This document shows positions 38,631 to 48,235 of a DNA stretch of 64,000 nucleotides, piece after piece; the first letter of the stretch is position 1, and the number at the start of each line of letters is the position of its first letter. The DNA comes from Mycobacterium sp. WUMAC-067 (GTDB lineage: Bacteria; Actinomycetota; Actinomycetes; Mycobacteriales; Mycobacteriaceae), in the NCBI RefSeq assembly GCF_020217485.1, contig NZ_JAEKMI010000013.1:1-64000 (forward strand). The letters run 5' to 3'. The notes under the pieces were generated by a model. That model did not search any database and was not told where the DNA came from. It saw nothing but the letters and a program-made list of their open reading frames with translations. A program made the translations under genes and the position numbers.

Positions 38631-40177
38631 GGGCGGGCTCCGCCGTCTTCTGAGCCTTGTGAAGTCAGGGCGTCGGCGAGCGCGCCCAAGCCGGCCGCGT
38701 TGGAGGCCTTGACCAGGACGACGTCGCCGGGTTGCAGCTCGGCCCGCAGCAGCGCCAGGGCGGCGTCGCTGTCGGCCACGTTGACGGCCCCCTTATCGGC
38801 TGAGCCCCACGAACCCTCCATGACCGCTCCGTGGTGCATGGCGCTCATCGACCTCCCACTTCCCACGACAACGAGTCGAGACACATCTAAGCGCACGGCC
38901 AGCCGGCCGATGCGATCGTGCTCGGCTATCGCGTCCTCACCGAGTTCGGCCATCTCGCCGAGCACCGCCCAGCTCCTGCGCTTTGACTGCGCACCTTCGC
39001 CGCCGCCGTGGGCGATCCAGGCCAGTGCCTGCAACCCGGCGCGCATCGAATCAGGGTTGGCGTTGTAGGCGTCGTCGATCACGGTGACGCCGTCGCCGCG
39101 GGTGGTGACGTGCATCCGGTGCCGCGACACCGGGCCGGCCCCGGCGAGCGCGGCCGCCACCTGGTCGACGTCGGCGCCGCATTCCAGCGCGACCGCGGCG
39201 GCGCACAGCGCGTTGGTGACCTGGTGATCGCCGTAGACGCCGAGCCGCACCTGCGCCTGCCGGGTCCCGGAGTCGTCGCGGTGATGCAGCGTGAAGCACG
39301 GCCTGGCCAACTCGTCGAGCGAGACCGGCCCGGCCCACAGCCGGCTGGGGCCCGCGCTGGTGTTCTCGGCGCGGCTGACCCGCACCACCCGGGCCGCGGT
39401 CACCTCGGCCATGGCCGCCACCGCGGGGTCGTCGGCGTTGAGGATCACCACCCCGGATGTCGGAACAGATTGGGGCAGTTCGGATTTCGTCTGTGCGATG
39501 GCCTCACGCGACCCGAACTCGCCCAGGTGTGCGGTGCCGACGTTGAGGACCACCCCGATCGACGGCGGGGCGATGTCGGCCAGCGCGGCGATATTGCCGG
39601 GGTGGCGCGCCGACATCTCGAGGACCAAGAAGTCGGTGTCGGGCGTCGCCCGCAGCACCGTCCACGGATGTCCCAGCTCGTTGTTGAACGACCCCGGCGG
39701 GGCCACCACCTCACCCAGCGGCGCCAGCACGGCGGCCACCAGGTCCTTGGTCGAGGTCTTTCCCGACGATCCGGTGATCCCGACGATGGTCAGCCCGCCC
39801 GCCACCAGTTCGGCGGCCACCGCCCGGGCCAGCTTGGCCAGCGCCGCCAGCACCGCCGCGCCGGAGCCGTCCGGGTCGTGCTCGAGCACCCCGGCCCGCG
39901 ATCCGGACGCCCCCTCGGGGGCGACGACGATGGCGGGAACCCCGACCGGCCGAGCGGCCAGCACCGCCACCGCACCGGCCGCGACGGCCGCGCCCGCGTG
40001 GTCGTGGCCGTCCGACCGGGCGCCCGGGAGCGCCAGAAACAGCCCGCCAGGTACGACGGCGCGCGAATCGAATTCCACCGTCCCGGTGACGTGGCGTTGC
40101 GCGGCGTCCTGCGGCGAGACGTCGGACAGGGTGCCGCCGACGATGTCGGCGATCTGGGCGACCGTCAATTCGATCAT
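38627..40177 (-). CDS. murF: UDP-MurNAc-tripeptide--D-alanyl-D-alanine ligase
   Basis: Adds the D-Ala-D-Ala dipeptide to complete the UDP-MurNAc-pentapeptide. 516 residues. ATP loop [16 protein letters not shown] (a variant with Ser before Gly-Lys), [23 protein letters not shown] and [12 protein letters not shown] are diagnostic of MurF. ATG at 40177 overlaps the murE stop by four bases. Confidence 0.97.
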   Translation of the reverse strand: MIELTVAQIADIVGGTLSDVSPQDAAQRHVTGTVEFDSRAVVPGGLFLALPGARSDGHDHAGAAVAAGAVAVLAARPVGVPAIVVAPEGASGSRAGVLEHDPDGSGAAVLAALAKLARAVAAELVAGGLTIVGITGSSGKTSTKDLVAAVLAPLGEVVAPPGSFNNELGHPWTVLRATPDTDFLVLEMSARHPGNIAALADIAPPSIGVVLNVGTAHLGEFGSREAIAQTKSELPQSVPTSGVVILNADDPAVAAMAEVTAARVVRVSRAENTSAGPSRLWAGPVSLDELARPCFTLHHRDDSGTRQAQVRLGVYGDHQVTNALCAAAVALECGADVDQVAAALAGAGPVSRHRMHVTTRGDGVTVIDDAYNANPDSMRAGLQALAWIAHGGGEGAQSKRRSWAVLGEMAELGEDAIAEHDRIGRLAVRLDVSRLVVVGSGRSMSAMHHGAVMEGSWGSADKGAVNVADSDAALALLRAELQPGDVVLVKASNAAGLGALADALTSQGSEDGGARP

Positions 40178-41742
40178 CGTTGCGCCCCGTCGAGGTCCCG
40201 CAGCGCCTGCGCCAGCTCGACCCGGTCGTCGAAGGGCCGGGTGTGCCCGCCGGTGCGCTGGCCGGTTTCATGGCCCTTGCCGGCGATCAGCACCACGTCG
40301 CCCGGGCGCGCCCAGGCGACCGCGTGCCTGATCGCGTCGCGCCGGTCGGCGATCTCGACAATGTCTGCCGCACAACCACTTTCGGCCGCACCGGCCAGGA
40401 TCTCACGGCGGATCGCGGCCGGATCCTCGCCGCGCGGATTGTCGTCGGTGACGACGACCAGGTCGGCCAGCTCGGCCGCGGTGGCGCCCATCGGTGCACG
40501 TTTGCCCGGATCGCGCTCGCCGCCGGCGCCGAACACCACCGCCACCCGGCGGTCCGGACGCGCCAGGGTGGTCAGCACCGCGCGCAACGCGCCGGGTTTG
40601 TGGGCGTAGTCGACCAGCGCCAGGAAGTCCTGGCCGGCGTCGATCTCCTCCATGCGTCCCGGCACGCGGGCCTGCAGCAGCCCCGCCGACGCCTCCTCCG
40701 GGGATACCCCCACCGCGTCCAGAATGGCTAGTGCGACAAGGCAATTGGCGACGTTGTAGTGGCCGGGCAGCCGAACGCCGAGTTCATGCGGCGCCCCGGC
40801 CGGATCGAGGACGGTGAACCGTTGTCCCCCGGCGCCCATCGGGGCCACGTCGACGGCACGCCAGTGCGCGGGTTGGCCCTCGGCGCTGACGGTGATCGCG
40901 TCGCCTGCTCGGGCCGCCATCGCGCGCCCGGCCTCGTCGTCGACGCACACCACGGCGCGCCGGGCCCGCAGCGGGGAGTTCGGGTCGAAGAGCAACGCCT
41001 TGGCCTCGAAGTAGTCGGCCATGGTCTGGTGGAAGTCGAGGTGGTCGCGCGACAGGTTGGTGAACGCGCCGACCGCGAATCCGGTCCCGTCCACGCGGCC
41101 CAGTGCGAGCGCGTGGCTGGAGACCTCCATGACGACGGTGTCCACCCCCTGTTCGGCCATCGCCGCCAGCATCGCCTGCAGCGCGGGGGCCTCCGGCGTG
41201 GTCAGCGCGCTGGGAATGTCGGCGCCGTCGATGCGGATGCCGATGGTGCCGATCAACCCGGCCCTGCGGCCGGCGGCGCGCAGGGCGGACTCGACCAGAT
41301 AGGTCGTGGTGGTCTTGCCCGACGTGCCGGTGATTCCCACGGCCGTCACCCGCTCGGACGGGTTGCCGTACACCGTGGCGGCCAACCCGCCGAGCACGCC
41401 GCGGGGGTCGGGGTGAACCAGCGTCGGCACAGATTGCCTCAGAGCGCCCATCTCGGCGACCCCGGCGGCGTCGGTGAGCACCGCGACGGCGCCGCTGTCG
41501 ATCGCTTGGGCGGCGTAGCGGGCACCGTGGGTGGTCGAACCGGGCAGCGCGGCGAACAGATCGCCGGACACCACATCCTGAGCACGCAGCGTCACGCCGG
41601 TGACCAGTAGGTTCGGGACGGCCCGATCGCCGGCCGACGCGGCTGCGATGTCAGCCGCCAACGCCGGCAATCGCACGCCCGCTGCGGCGCTGGGCCGCAG
41701 CGCACCGGGCACCGACACCCCGTCACCACCTCCGTCAGCCAT
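40174..41742 (-). CDS. murE: UDP-MurNAc-L-alanyl-D-glutamate--meso-diaminopimelate ligase
   Basis: Adds meso-diaminopimelate to the peptide stem. 522 residues. [16 protein letters not shown] is the ATP loop, [15 protein letters not shown] and [10 protein letters not shown] follow, and the DDNPRGEDP motif (DNPR) near the C-terminus is the meso-DAP specificity signature. ATG at 41742 is used; a GTG at 41772 would add ten residues. Upstream, the cluster is interrupted by the TetR/monooxygenase cassette, so murE must be transcribed from a promoter other than that of mraZ or by reading through the antisense monooxygenase. Confidence 0.96.
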   Translation of the reverse strand: MADGGGDGVSVPGALRPSAAAGVRLPALAADIAAASAGDRAVPNLLVTGVTLRAQDVVSGDLFAALPGSTTHGARYAAQAIDSGAVAVLTDAAGVAEMGALRQSVPTLVHPDPRGVLGGLAATVYGNPSERVTAVGITGTSGKTTTTYLVESALRAAGRRAGLIGTIGIRIDGADIPSALTTPEAPALQAMLAAMAEQGVDTVVMEVSSHALALGRVDGTGFAVGAFTNLSRDHLDFHQTMADYFEAKALLFDPNSPLRARRAVVCVDDEAGRAMAARAGDAITVSAEGQPAHWRAVDVAPMGAGGQRFTVLDPAGAPHELGVRLPGHYNVANCLVALAILDAVGVSPEEASAGLLQARVPGRMEEIDAGQDFLALVDYAHKPGALRAVLTTLARPDRRVAVVFGAGGERDPGKRAPMGATAAELADLVVVTDDNPRGEDPAAIRREILAGAAESGCAADIVEIADRRDAIRHAVAWARPGDVVLIAGKGHETGQRTGGHTRPFDDRVELAQALRDLDGAQR

Positions 41743-41808
41743 GATCGGCCATGACACCCTACCTAGGAGCACGGGCCGACGAGACGCTCCCGCGCCCGGG
41801 CGGCGGGG

Positions 41809-42414
41809 TTACGGTCTTTTGCGCCGGTCGAGCAGGGGAAGCCAGACGGTGTCGACGATCTCTTCGATGGCTTCGTCGGGCAGAGGCCGCAGCGTCATGA
41901 GGACCTCGTAGCGGAACAGGTCCACGGGCAGGCGCGCGATGCGCTCAGTCATCTGGTCGGGTTGGATTTCACCGCGATCGATGGCGCGTTGGATCGCCTG
42001 CTCCAACGCGCCGTCGCGCCGCCCGCGCACCAGCGTTTCGAGATCGGCCAGGCTGCTGCCGGTCTGCTGGTAGAAGCCGCCGAGCCGGGTCAACAACGGC
42101 ACCACCAACGCCACCCTGACCTTGTTCGCTTGCCGCAGCAATGCGATCACGTCACCGCGCAGGCTGCCGGTGTCGGGGGCGACCACGACGTCTTTGGCCA
42201 CCTCATGCGCCACCGCGGCGAGCGCGAGTTCCTGCTTGTTCGGCCAGCGCCGGTAGAGCACTGCGCGGCTGGTGCCCGCCCGTACCGCGACGGCGTCGAT
42301 CGTGAGCTCGTCGTAGCCGCGTTCGGTCAGCTCCGTCCACGCCGCATCCAGCAAGGCCTCCTCCAATGCGGGGCCCCGGCGCCGCCGAACCACGCCGGTC
42401 GAGTTAAGAGACAT
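41809..42414 (-). CDS. TetR-family transcriptional repressor
   Basis: A 201-residue TetR regulator. The N-terminal helix-turn-helix reads LTIDAVAVRAGTSRAVLYRR followed by WPNKQELALAA; the C-terminal ligand domain is variable. ATG at 42414 follows AGGAAACGCA. It is divergent from the FAD monooxygenase at 42488, and the 73-base space has a 15-bp palindromic operator candidate. The likely role is repression of the monooxygenase and itself, relieved by the monooxygenase substrate; the ligand is not known. It runs in the same direction as murE, 66 bases upstream of it. Confidence 0.9.
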   Translation of the reverse strand: MSLNSTGVVRRRRGPALEEALLDAAWTELTERGYDELTIDAVAVRAGTSRAVLYRRWPNKQELALAAVAHEVAKDVVVAPDTGSLRGDVIALLRQANKVRVALVVPLLTRLGGFYQQTGSSLADLETLVRGRRDGALEQAIQRAIDRGEIQPDQMTERIARLPVDLFRYEVLMTLRPLPDEAIEEIVDTVWLPLLDRRKRP

Positions 42415-42448
42415 TGCGTTTCCTAGCGTTCGGGTTTATGTTTCTTTG

Positions 42449-42463
42449 GATACAGTCCGTATC
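42449..42463. promoter_or_regulatory. Operator palindrome between TetR and FAD monooxygenase genes
   Basis: GATACAGTCCGTATC: perfect 5-bp arms GATAC/GTATC around AGTCC. This is the commonest style of TetR operator in actinobacteria. It is centred between the two divergent starts (42414 and 42488), with AT-rich DNA on both sides (GTTTATGTTTCTTT and TTATAGGAAT), so it can cover both promoters. Confidence 0.65.
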
Positions 42464-42487
42464 TTATAGGAATCAGGGGTGGAATCG

Positions 42488-43609
42488 ATGCGCATTCTCG
42501 TCTCCGGTGCCGGAATCGCCGGCCTGAGCGCGGCGATAAGCCTCGGCGCCGACGGCCACGACGTCACCCTGGTCGAACGCGCCAACCACTTGCGGGTGAA
42601 CGGCTCCCCTATCGACGTTCGCGGGGATTCCATCGACGTCGCCGACAAGATGGGCGTGCTCGCACAGAGCCGCGCTCACCGGGTCGACATGACCGAACGC
42701 GTCCAGTTCATCGACGAAAGCGGCACCGTGGTGGCCGAACCGCCACTCGACGAGTTCAACGACTCCGCCGGCGACATCGAAATCCCGCGCGAAGACCTCA
42801 CAACCATCCTGTACAACCGGCTGGGGCCGTCGGTAGAGCTGCGGTTCAACGAATCCATCAGCGAACTCGATGACGATGATCGCCGCGTCGATGTGCGGTT
42901 CAATTCGGGCAACCGCGAGCGCTATGACCTGATTGTCGGTGCCGACGGAATGCATTCGGCGGTGCGACGGCTGACATTCGGACCCGAGCAACAGTTTCTG
43001 CGCCATCTCGGCTTTTATGTCGCACTGGCCGAATTGCCCGGCTACACGCCGTCCGGGCGCGACAACCCGATGTACAACTTCCCCGGGCGCCTGGCCGGCA
43101 TCGCCGCCTATAACGACAAAGCCTTGGCGGTCTTCATGTTTCGATCGCCCTGGATCGACTACGACTACCACGACCTCGCGGCCCAGAAGCAGATCCTCGT
43201 CGACGCATTCGCCGGCCACAGCGAGTGGCGGGTACCCGATCTGGTCGACGCCGCGGTCGCCGATCCGGAACTGTATTTCGATTCCGTCAGCCAGATTCAC
43301 CTGCCCACCTGGCATCGCGGCCGCGTCGTCCTCGTCGGGGACGCGGCGCACTGCGCCTCGAGCCTGTCGGGCCGCGGCACCAGCCTGGCCCTGACCGGCG
43401 CCTGGTTTCTCGCTCGAGCGCTGCGCGACCATCCCGGCGACCTCGGCCAAGCGTGGCAGCAATACGAACGCGACCAGCGACCACACGCTCTTCGCTGCCA
43501 GGCCACAGCGGCGCCCGGCGGCGAGTTCCTGATTCCAGCCACCCAAGACCAAATCGACGCGCGCAACCGCGATTTCACCGTCGCATCGGGGCGCGGGCGG
43601 GAAGTCTAG
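42488..43609 (+). CDS. FAD-dependent aromatic-ring-type monooxygenase (PHBH/TetX-like)
   Basis: A 373-residue group A flavin monooxygenase. The N-terminal Rossmann motif is ILVSGAGIAGLSAAISL, the GD/DG region is DLIVGADGMHSAVRR (about 150), and the FAD ribityl motif is VVLVGDAAHCASSLSGRGTS (about 280-300). The NAD(P)H comes from the same fold. TetX-like and other antibiotic- or phenol-oxidising enzymes share this pattern; substrate unknown. ATG at 42488 follows AGGGGTGG. It runs against the dcw genes, and its TAG stop overlaps the pbpB TAG stop, so it transcribes head-on towards pbpB. Confidence 0.9.
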   Translation: MRILVSGAGIAGLSAAISLGADGHDVTLVERANHLRVNGSPIDVRGDSIDVADKMGVLAQSRAHRVDMTERVQFIDESGTVVAEPPLDEFNDSAGDIEIPREDLTTILYNRLGPSVELRFNESISELDDDDRRVDVRFNSGNRERYDLIVGADGMHSAVRRLTFGPEQQFLRHLGFYVALAELPGYTPSGRDNPMYNFPGRLAGIAAYNDKALAVFMFRSPWIDYDYHDLAAQKQILVDAFAGHSEWRVPDLVDAAVADPELYFDSVSQIHLPTWHRGRVVLVGDAAHCASSLSGRGTSLALTGAWFLARALRDHPGDLGQAWQQYERDQRPHALRCQATAAPGGEFLIPATQDQIDARNRDFTVASGRGREV

Positions 43610-45681
43610 GTGGCCTGCAAGGTCAGCGGCGGGCCCGGGTCCGGCGACAGCGGCACGTTCTCGCGCTGCATGAGCCAGCCGGCGATGTTGTGGAACAGCG
43701 GGGCCGCCGAGTGGCCCGGTGTGCCGTCGGCGTTGCGCTCCGGGTTGTCCATCATGATGCCGATGACATACCGGGGGTTGTCGACGGTGGCCATGCCAGC
43801 GAACGTGATCCAGTAGACGTTGTCGAAGTAGCAGCCGCAGGCCGGGTTGATCTGCTGCGCGGTACCGGTCTTGCCGGCCATCTGGTAACCCGTCACCGCG
43901 GCGGCGGGACCGGTGCCCTGCTGGTATCCCATCGGGTCGTGTTGCACGACGGCACGCAGCATGTTGCGCACGGTCTGGGCCGTCTGCGCCGACACCACCC
44001 GCACGCCATCCGGACGCGGTTCCTCGGTGCGGGTGCCGTCGGGCGCGATGGTGGCCTTGATGATCCGGGGCGGGATGCGCACCCCGTCGTTGGCGATCGC
44101 CTGGTACATGCCGGTCATCTGCAGCAGCGTCATCGAAAGACCTTGGCCGATGGGCAGGTTGGAGAAGGTGCTGCCCGACCATTGGTCGATCGGCGGCACC
44201 AACCCGGCGCTTTCGCCGGGCAGGCCCACGTTGGTGCGCTGCCCGAGCCCGAACTTGCGGACCATGTCATAGAAGCGCTCCGGGCCGACCCGCTGGGCGA
44301 GCATCAAAGTGCCGACGTTGGAGGACTTTCCGAACACGCCCGTGGTGGTGTAGGGCATCACCCCGTGGTCCCAGGCGTCGTGGATGGAGACCCCGCCCAT
44401 CTGGATCGAACCGGGGACCTGCAGCACCTCGTCCGGATTGGACAGGCCGTACTCGATGACCGAGGACGCGGTGATCACCTTGTTCACCGAGCCGGGCTCG
44501 AACGGCGAGGACACCGCCGGGTTGCCCAGCTGTTTGTCGCCCTGCCGCCCGATGTCCTGGGAGGGGTCGAACGTGTTGTCGTTGGCCATGGCCAGGACTT
44601 CGCCGGTCTTCGCGTCGAGGACCACGGCCGAAACATTGTGTGCGCCAGACACATTCTTGGCCTGCTGCACCTGCTGCTGCACATAGAACTGGATGTCGTC
44701 GTCGAGGGTCAGCTGGACCATCGAGCCGTTGACGGCCCGATGCCGGTTGCGGTAGCTGCCGGGGATGACCACACCGTCGGACCCGCGGTCATAGGTGACC
44801 GAACCGTCGGTTCCGGACAGCACGGAGTCCATGGCCTCTTCCAGCCCCAGCAGACCGTGGCCGTCCCAGTCGATGCCGCCCACGATGTTGGCCGCCAGCG
44901 ATCCGCCCGGGTACTGGCGCAGATCCTGGCGTTCGGAACCGACCTCGGGAAATTTGTCCGAGATCGCGCTGGCGACAGCGGGATCCACGGCTCGCGCCAG
45001 GTAGACGAAATTCTCGTCGCTTTGCAGCTTTTTCAGCAGGGTCGCCGAGTCGGGCTTGTTGCCCAGGCGACCCGAGACGTCCTTGGCGATATCGCGCAAC
45101 CGCTGCTGCGGGTCGGGGGCGGCCGAATTCTTGGCCTTGGCCTCGTCCAGCTGCTTGTGAATGCGTTTCGGCTGGAACGTCAGCGCACGCGATTCGATGG
45201 TGAAGGCCAGTTGATCCTTGCGGCGGTCGATGATGCTGCCGCGCACCGCCTTTTCCACGTCGGTGACCTTGAGCTGTCCGGCGGCCTGGGCCCGCAGCGA
45301 CGGGGCGCTGGTCACCTGCAGGACGAACAACTGGGCGGCGGCCACCAGCATCAGCACCAGGATGACCACATTGCCGGCGCGATGACGGAAAACGAACGAG
45401 CCGCCGCGGCTGGCCATTTGCGCGATCTGACGGGTGCGCCGCTCCCGCGCCGAGTGACCGGCCCCCACCGGCTCGGGCCGCTGCGCTCCGCGGCCATCCT
45501 TGGGCTGCTTGGCTTTCCGAAATCGCTTCGGTTCCCGGACGTCGCGACCCTGGTCCGCTTGCTGCGGTTTCGCCCGGCGCTTGGACTGCCGGACGCCGTT
45601 GCCCGCCAAGTCCTTACGGGGGCCGCGCGTCGGGCGTGCGGCCTGCGACCGGCGTGCCCGTGGGGAGTCGCCGCGGCTCAC
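43606..45681 (-). CDS. pbpB: Septal D,D-transpeptidase PbpB (FtsI/PBP3)
   Basis: Class B penicillin-binding protein, 691 residues, cross-linking septal peptidoglycan with FtsW. A basic cytoplasmic N-terminus of about 100 residues precedes one membrane helix (VVILVLMLVAAAQLFVLQV), then the dimerisation domain and the transpeptidase domain. The active-site serine is in FEPGSVNK (S-x-x-K), the SSN motif in GKSSNVG, and KTGT in MAGKTGTAQQINP. GTG at 45681 overlaps the ftsL stop (GTGA). Confidence 0.97.
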   Translation of the reverse strand: MSRGDSPRARRSQAARPTRGPRKDLAGNGVRQSKRRAKPQQADQGRDVREPKRFRKAKQPKDGRGAQRPEPVGAGHSARERRTRQIAQMASRGGSFVFRHRAGNVVILVLMLVAAAQLFVLQVTSAPSLRAQAAGQLKVTDVEKAVRGSIIDRRKDQLAFTIESRALTFQPKRIHKQLDEAKAKNSAAPDPQQRLRDIAKDVSGRLGNKPDSATLLKKLQSDENFVYLARAVDPAVASAISDKFPEVGSERQDLRQYPGGSLAANIVGGIDWDGHGLLGLEEAMDSVLSGTDGSVTYDRGSDGVVIPGSYRNRHRAVNGSMVQLTLDDDIQFYVQQQVQQAKNVSGAHNVSAVVLDAKTGEVLAMANDNTFDPSQDIGRQGDKQLGNPAVSSPFEPGSVNKVITASSVIEYGLSNPDEVLQVPGSIQMGGVSIHDAWDHGVMPYTTTGVFGKSSNVGTLMLAQRVGPERFYDMVRKFGLGQRTNVGLPGESAGLVPPIDQWSGSTFSNLPIGQGLSMTLLQMTGMYQAIANDGVRIPPRIIKATIAPDGTRTEEPRPDGVRVVSAQTAQTVRNMLRAVVQHDPMGYQQGTGPAAAVTGYQMAGKTGTAQQINPACGCYFDNVYWITFAGMATVDNPRYVIGIMMDNPERNADGTPGHSAAPLFHNIAGWLMQRENVPLSPDPGPPLTLQAT

Positions 45682-46916
45682 CTGGGAGCACCTGGCGGCG
45701 CACCGGCGGGCCCGGGCAGGGTGCCGGTACCCGGTTGCGGCATCGGAGCGGCGGGGGCGATCGGCTGGGGGTTAGCCGGGCGACCCAGCTGCACCGGGAC
45801 CGGAACCTCCGGCGGCAGGGGCGCGGGCAGCTGGCCAGGAGCCGGAATGGGCAGGCCGCCCAACGGAATCGGGACCTCGGCCGGCACCGGCGGGGCCGCG
45901 GGCCTGGCCGGCATCGGCAGGCCCGGCGTCGGCAGCGCACCGGTTACCGGCCCGCCGGGCATGCCGGGCAGCGCACCGGTAACGGGCCCACCTGGCATGC
46001 CGGGCAGCGTACCGGCAGCGGGCGCCCCGGGGGCGCCAGGCGCGCCGGGCACCGGGGGAACTGCCGGCGGGAAGTGCTGGCCGCCCACCGTCGAGGCGCC
46101 GTCGGGTGCGCGCAGCAGCGCTTCGGGCCCCGACCGAGCCGGGGCGGGGCCACCGGGGACCGGTTCGAGCCGCATCGGGACCTCCGCGGCGGGCGCGGCC
46201 GGCTTCGGGGGTTGCGGCGCGTCGTCGGGGAGCTTGGTGTTCAGCGGCGGCGGCGGAACACCGTCGGCCGGCTTGGGGGTGCCTACCACCACCCAGTTCC
46301 CGGACGGGTCCTGGACCAGGTGCGCGGTGTCTCTGGTGGGGATCATGCCCTGCTTGCGGGCGGCCTCCGCCAGCGCCGGCGCGGCTTCGGCCTCGCGCAC
46401 GTCGCGCTCCAGCGCTTCCTTCTGCTGCTGCAGCAGCCGGGTCCGCTCGCGGGCGTGGCTCAACTTGTAGGAGCGTTCGGCGGAGTCGGTGGACAACCAC
46501 AGCGTGAGCCCGAGCCCGACGCCGAGCGCACCGATGACCAACACGACGAACGGAACCTTGCTCGCGAGTGTCCGCGGCCGCAGGTCGATCGATGCCAGCC
46601 GGACGGCCAGCCGTTCGGTGAGCTTCGGACGAACAACCTTGGGCGCCTTTGCTTTCCGGGCCTTGGCCCGCGCCTTGGCCTGGCTGGCGTTCTTGGGCCG
46701 GGCCGAGCGCTCGACGGGCCGGGCGACGGGGCTGCTCTGCGGCCCGGCCTTGGGTGCGCGGGTTTCGCGGGTGGGCGCCGAGGTCCTGGCGCCGCGGGTG
46801 CGCCGCGCCGCGCCGGGTTCCGGCGCCGGGCGCCTACCCGGTCGGGCAGCACCGTCGCGGGCGCCCCGGCGGTCGCTGCCACCGCGTCGTTTCGCCGTCT
46901 CGCGGTCCGCTTTCAT
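45678..46916 (-). CDS. ftsL: FtsL-like bitopic division protein with Pro-rich C-terminus (Rv2164c type)
   Basis: A 412-residue protein between rsmH and pbpB, the place of ftsL. A very basic Arg/Ala/Lys N-terminus of about 115 residues, one membrane helix (FVVLVIGALGVGLGLTLWL), then a heptad-like coil (HARERTRLLQQQKEALERDV) as in FtsL, and a Pro/Gly/Ala-rich tail of over 200 residues. The tail has tandem copies of LPGMPGGPVTGA. The tail is extracytoplasmic and could reach through the peptidoglycan. ATG at 46916 overlaps the rsmH stop by one base (TGATG). Confidence 0.88.
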   Translation of the reverse strand: MKADRETAKRRGGSDRRGARDGAARPGRRPAPEPGAARRTRGARTSAPTRETRAPKAGPQSSPVARPVERSARPKNASQAKARAKARKAKAPKVVRPKLTERLAVRLASIDLRPRTLASKVPFVVLVIGALGVGLGLTLWLSTDSAERSYKLSHARERTRLLQQQKEALERDVREAEAAPALAEAARKQGMIPTRDTAHLVQDPSGNWVVVGTPKPADGVPPPPLNTKLPDDAPQPPKPAAPAAEVPMRLEPVPGGPAPARSGPEALLRAPDGASTVGGQHFPPAVPPVPGAPGAPGAPAAGTLPGMPGGPVTGALPGMPGGPVTGALPTPGLPMPARPAAPPVPAEVPIPLGGLPIPAPGQLPAPLPPEVPVPVQLGRPANPQPIAPAAPMPQPGTGTLPGPAGAPPGAPR

Positions 46917-48235
46917 CAATCGCCTTTCCCGGTCGCCTGCTGTGATTCCATGCGCTGCAGAGCCCGTAGCCGCACCGCGGCGCTGCGCGGATTGCGTTCG
47001 ATCTCGGTGCCGTCGGCACGCCCGGCACCCTGCGTCAGGGCCCGGAATCGCGGCTGGTGACCCGGAAGTTCGACCGGCAGGTCCACCGGGGTGCGGGAAG
47101 CGACCGCCTGGGCGAACAACCGCTTGACGATCCGGTCTTCCAGCGACTGGTAGGCCATCACCACGATGCGCCCGCCGACGGCGAGCGCGTCCAGGGCGAC
47201 CGGAAGTGCGCCGCGCAGCGAATCCAATTCGTCGTTGACCGCGACCCGCAGCGCCTGGAAGGTGCGCTTGGCCGGGTGCCCGCCGGTGCGCCGGGCCGCG
47301 GCCGGAATCGCGTCGTAGAGCAGGGCCACCAAGTCCGCGGTCGACGTGAACGGCTCCCGGGCCCGCCGGCGCACGACGTGCGCGGCGATGCGCCGCGCGA
47401 ACCGCTCCTCGCCGTAACGGTGCAAGATGTTCGCCAGCTCCGCCTCGTCGTAGGTGTTGAGGATGTCGGCGGCGGTCAGCGGCGCGTCGGGGTCCATCCG
47501 CATGTCCAGCGGCGCGTCCTGGGCGTAGGCGAAGCCCCGGTCGGCGCGGTCGAGCTGCATGGACGACACACCGAGGTCGAACAGCATGCCGTCGACCGAT
47601 TCGGTTGCGGCATATCCGGATTCGATCAGTGCCGTGGCGACGCCGTCGTAGCGGGTGCGCACCAGCGTGACCCGGTCGGAGAATCGCGCCAACCGTGATC
47701 GGGTGATGTCTAAGGCGCTGGGGTCGCGGTCGAGTCCGATCAGCCGCAGCCCCGGCAGGTCGGTGAGGAACCGCTCCGCGTGCCCTCCCGCGCCGACGGT
47801 GGCATCGACCAGGGTCGCCCCCGTCCCGTCCGGGTGGTGGCGGGTCAATGCGGGCGTGAGCAGTTCGACGCAACGCTCCAGCAGGACGGGCACGTGCCCG
47901 CCTGATCCCGATGGCGGCGACCCGCTGCGCCCGGCTGCATCCTTTAGTGGCGACCCGCTGCGCCCGGCTGCGCCGCGCTTGCGGTCGCCACGGCCGCGCT
48001 TGCGATCACCGCGCCCTGAATTGTCAGCCACCGCAACGCCTCCCCGGATCTGCCGCCACCCGTCGCCCGCACGGGCCGGCAGGGCCCGAGCGTGCCGGAA
48101 AAGGTGTGGCGCCCCTGCATCGAGGTCCCTGACCGAAAGCGCGAACCTGGCGTTGGGGAAGTACGCCAGGGTCGGTTCGGGCAGAGGCCACGTTGCACGG
48201 GCATGCGCCTCAGATGATGTCGCCGAGTGCTTCAT
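46916..48235 (-). CDS. rsmH: 16S rRNA (cytosine(1402)-N(4))-methyltransferase
   Basis: RsmH/MraW methylates C1402 in the ribosomal P site. The catalytic part has [28 protein letters not shown] (SAM loop), [26 protein letters not shown] and AVNDELDSL. The 439-residue product exceeds the usual 310-400: before HVPVLL it has about 130 extra residues, including a Gly/Arg/Lys/Asp-rich stretch ([15 protein letters not shown], then AAGRSGSP twice) encoded by interspersed-repeat DNA at 47910-48013. ATG at 48235 lies 26 bases inside mraZ and is the only usual start that keeps the conserved [16 protein letters not shown]; a start after the repeat is not excluded. Confidence 0.93.
   Translation of the reverse strand: MKHSATSSEAHARATWPLPEPTLAYFPNARFALSVRDLDAGAPHLFRHARALPARAGDGWRQIRGGVAVADNSGRGDRKRGRGDRKRGAAGRSGSPLKDAAGRSGSPPSGSGGHVPVLLERCVELLTPALTRHHPDGTGATLVDATVGAGGHAERFLTDLPGLRLIGLDRDPSALDITRSRLARFSDRVTLVRTRYDGVATALIESGYAATESVDGMLFDLGVSSMQLDRADRGFAYAQDAPLDMRMDPDAPLTAADILNTYDEAELANILHRYGEERFARRIAAHVVRRRAREPFTSTADLVALLYDAIPAAARRTGGHPAKRTFQALRVAVNDELDSLRGALPVALDALAVGGRIVVMAYQSLEDRIVKRLFAQAVASRTPVDLPVELPGHQPRFRALTQGAGRADGTEIERNPRSAAVRLRALQRMESQQATGKGD
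47910..48013 (-). repeat. GC-rich interspersed repeat, copy B inside rsmH
   Basis: Two units of GGCGACCCGCTGCGCCCGGC plus TGC (47918-47939 and 47949-47971) and two of GCCGCGCTTGCG(G/A)TC (47971-47985 and 47993-48007) on the plus strand. The words match copy A at 12466-12540. The block keeps the rsmH frame open and encodes a low-complexity stretch of about 35 residues. Confidence 0.7.

Noticed and set aside
43225..46470. 1,081-codon open frame on the plus strand opposite pbpB and ftsL
   Set aside because: Composition is a high-GC antisense shadow (runs of Gly, Arg, His, Val); the minus strand carries clear PbpB and FtsL motifs and operon overlaps.
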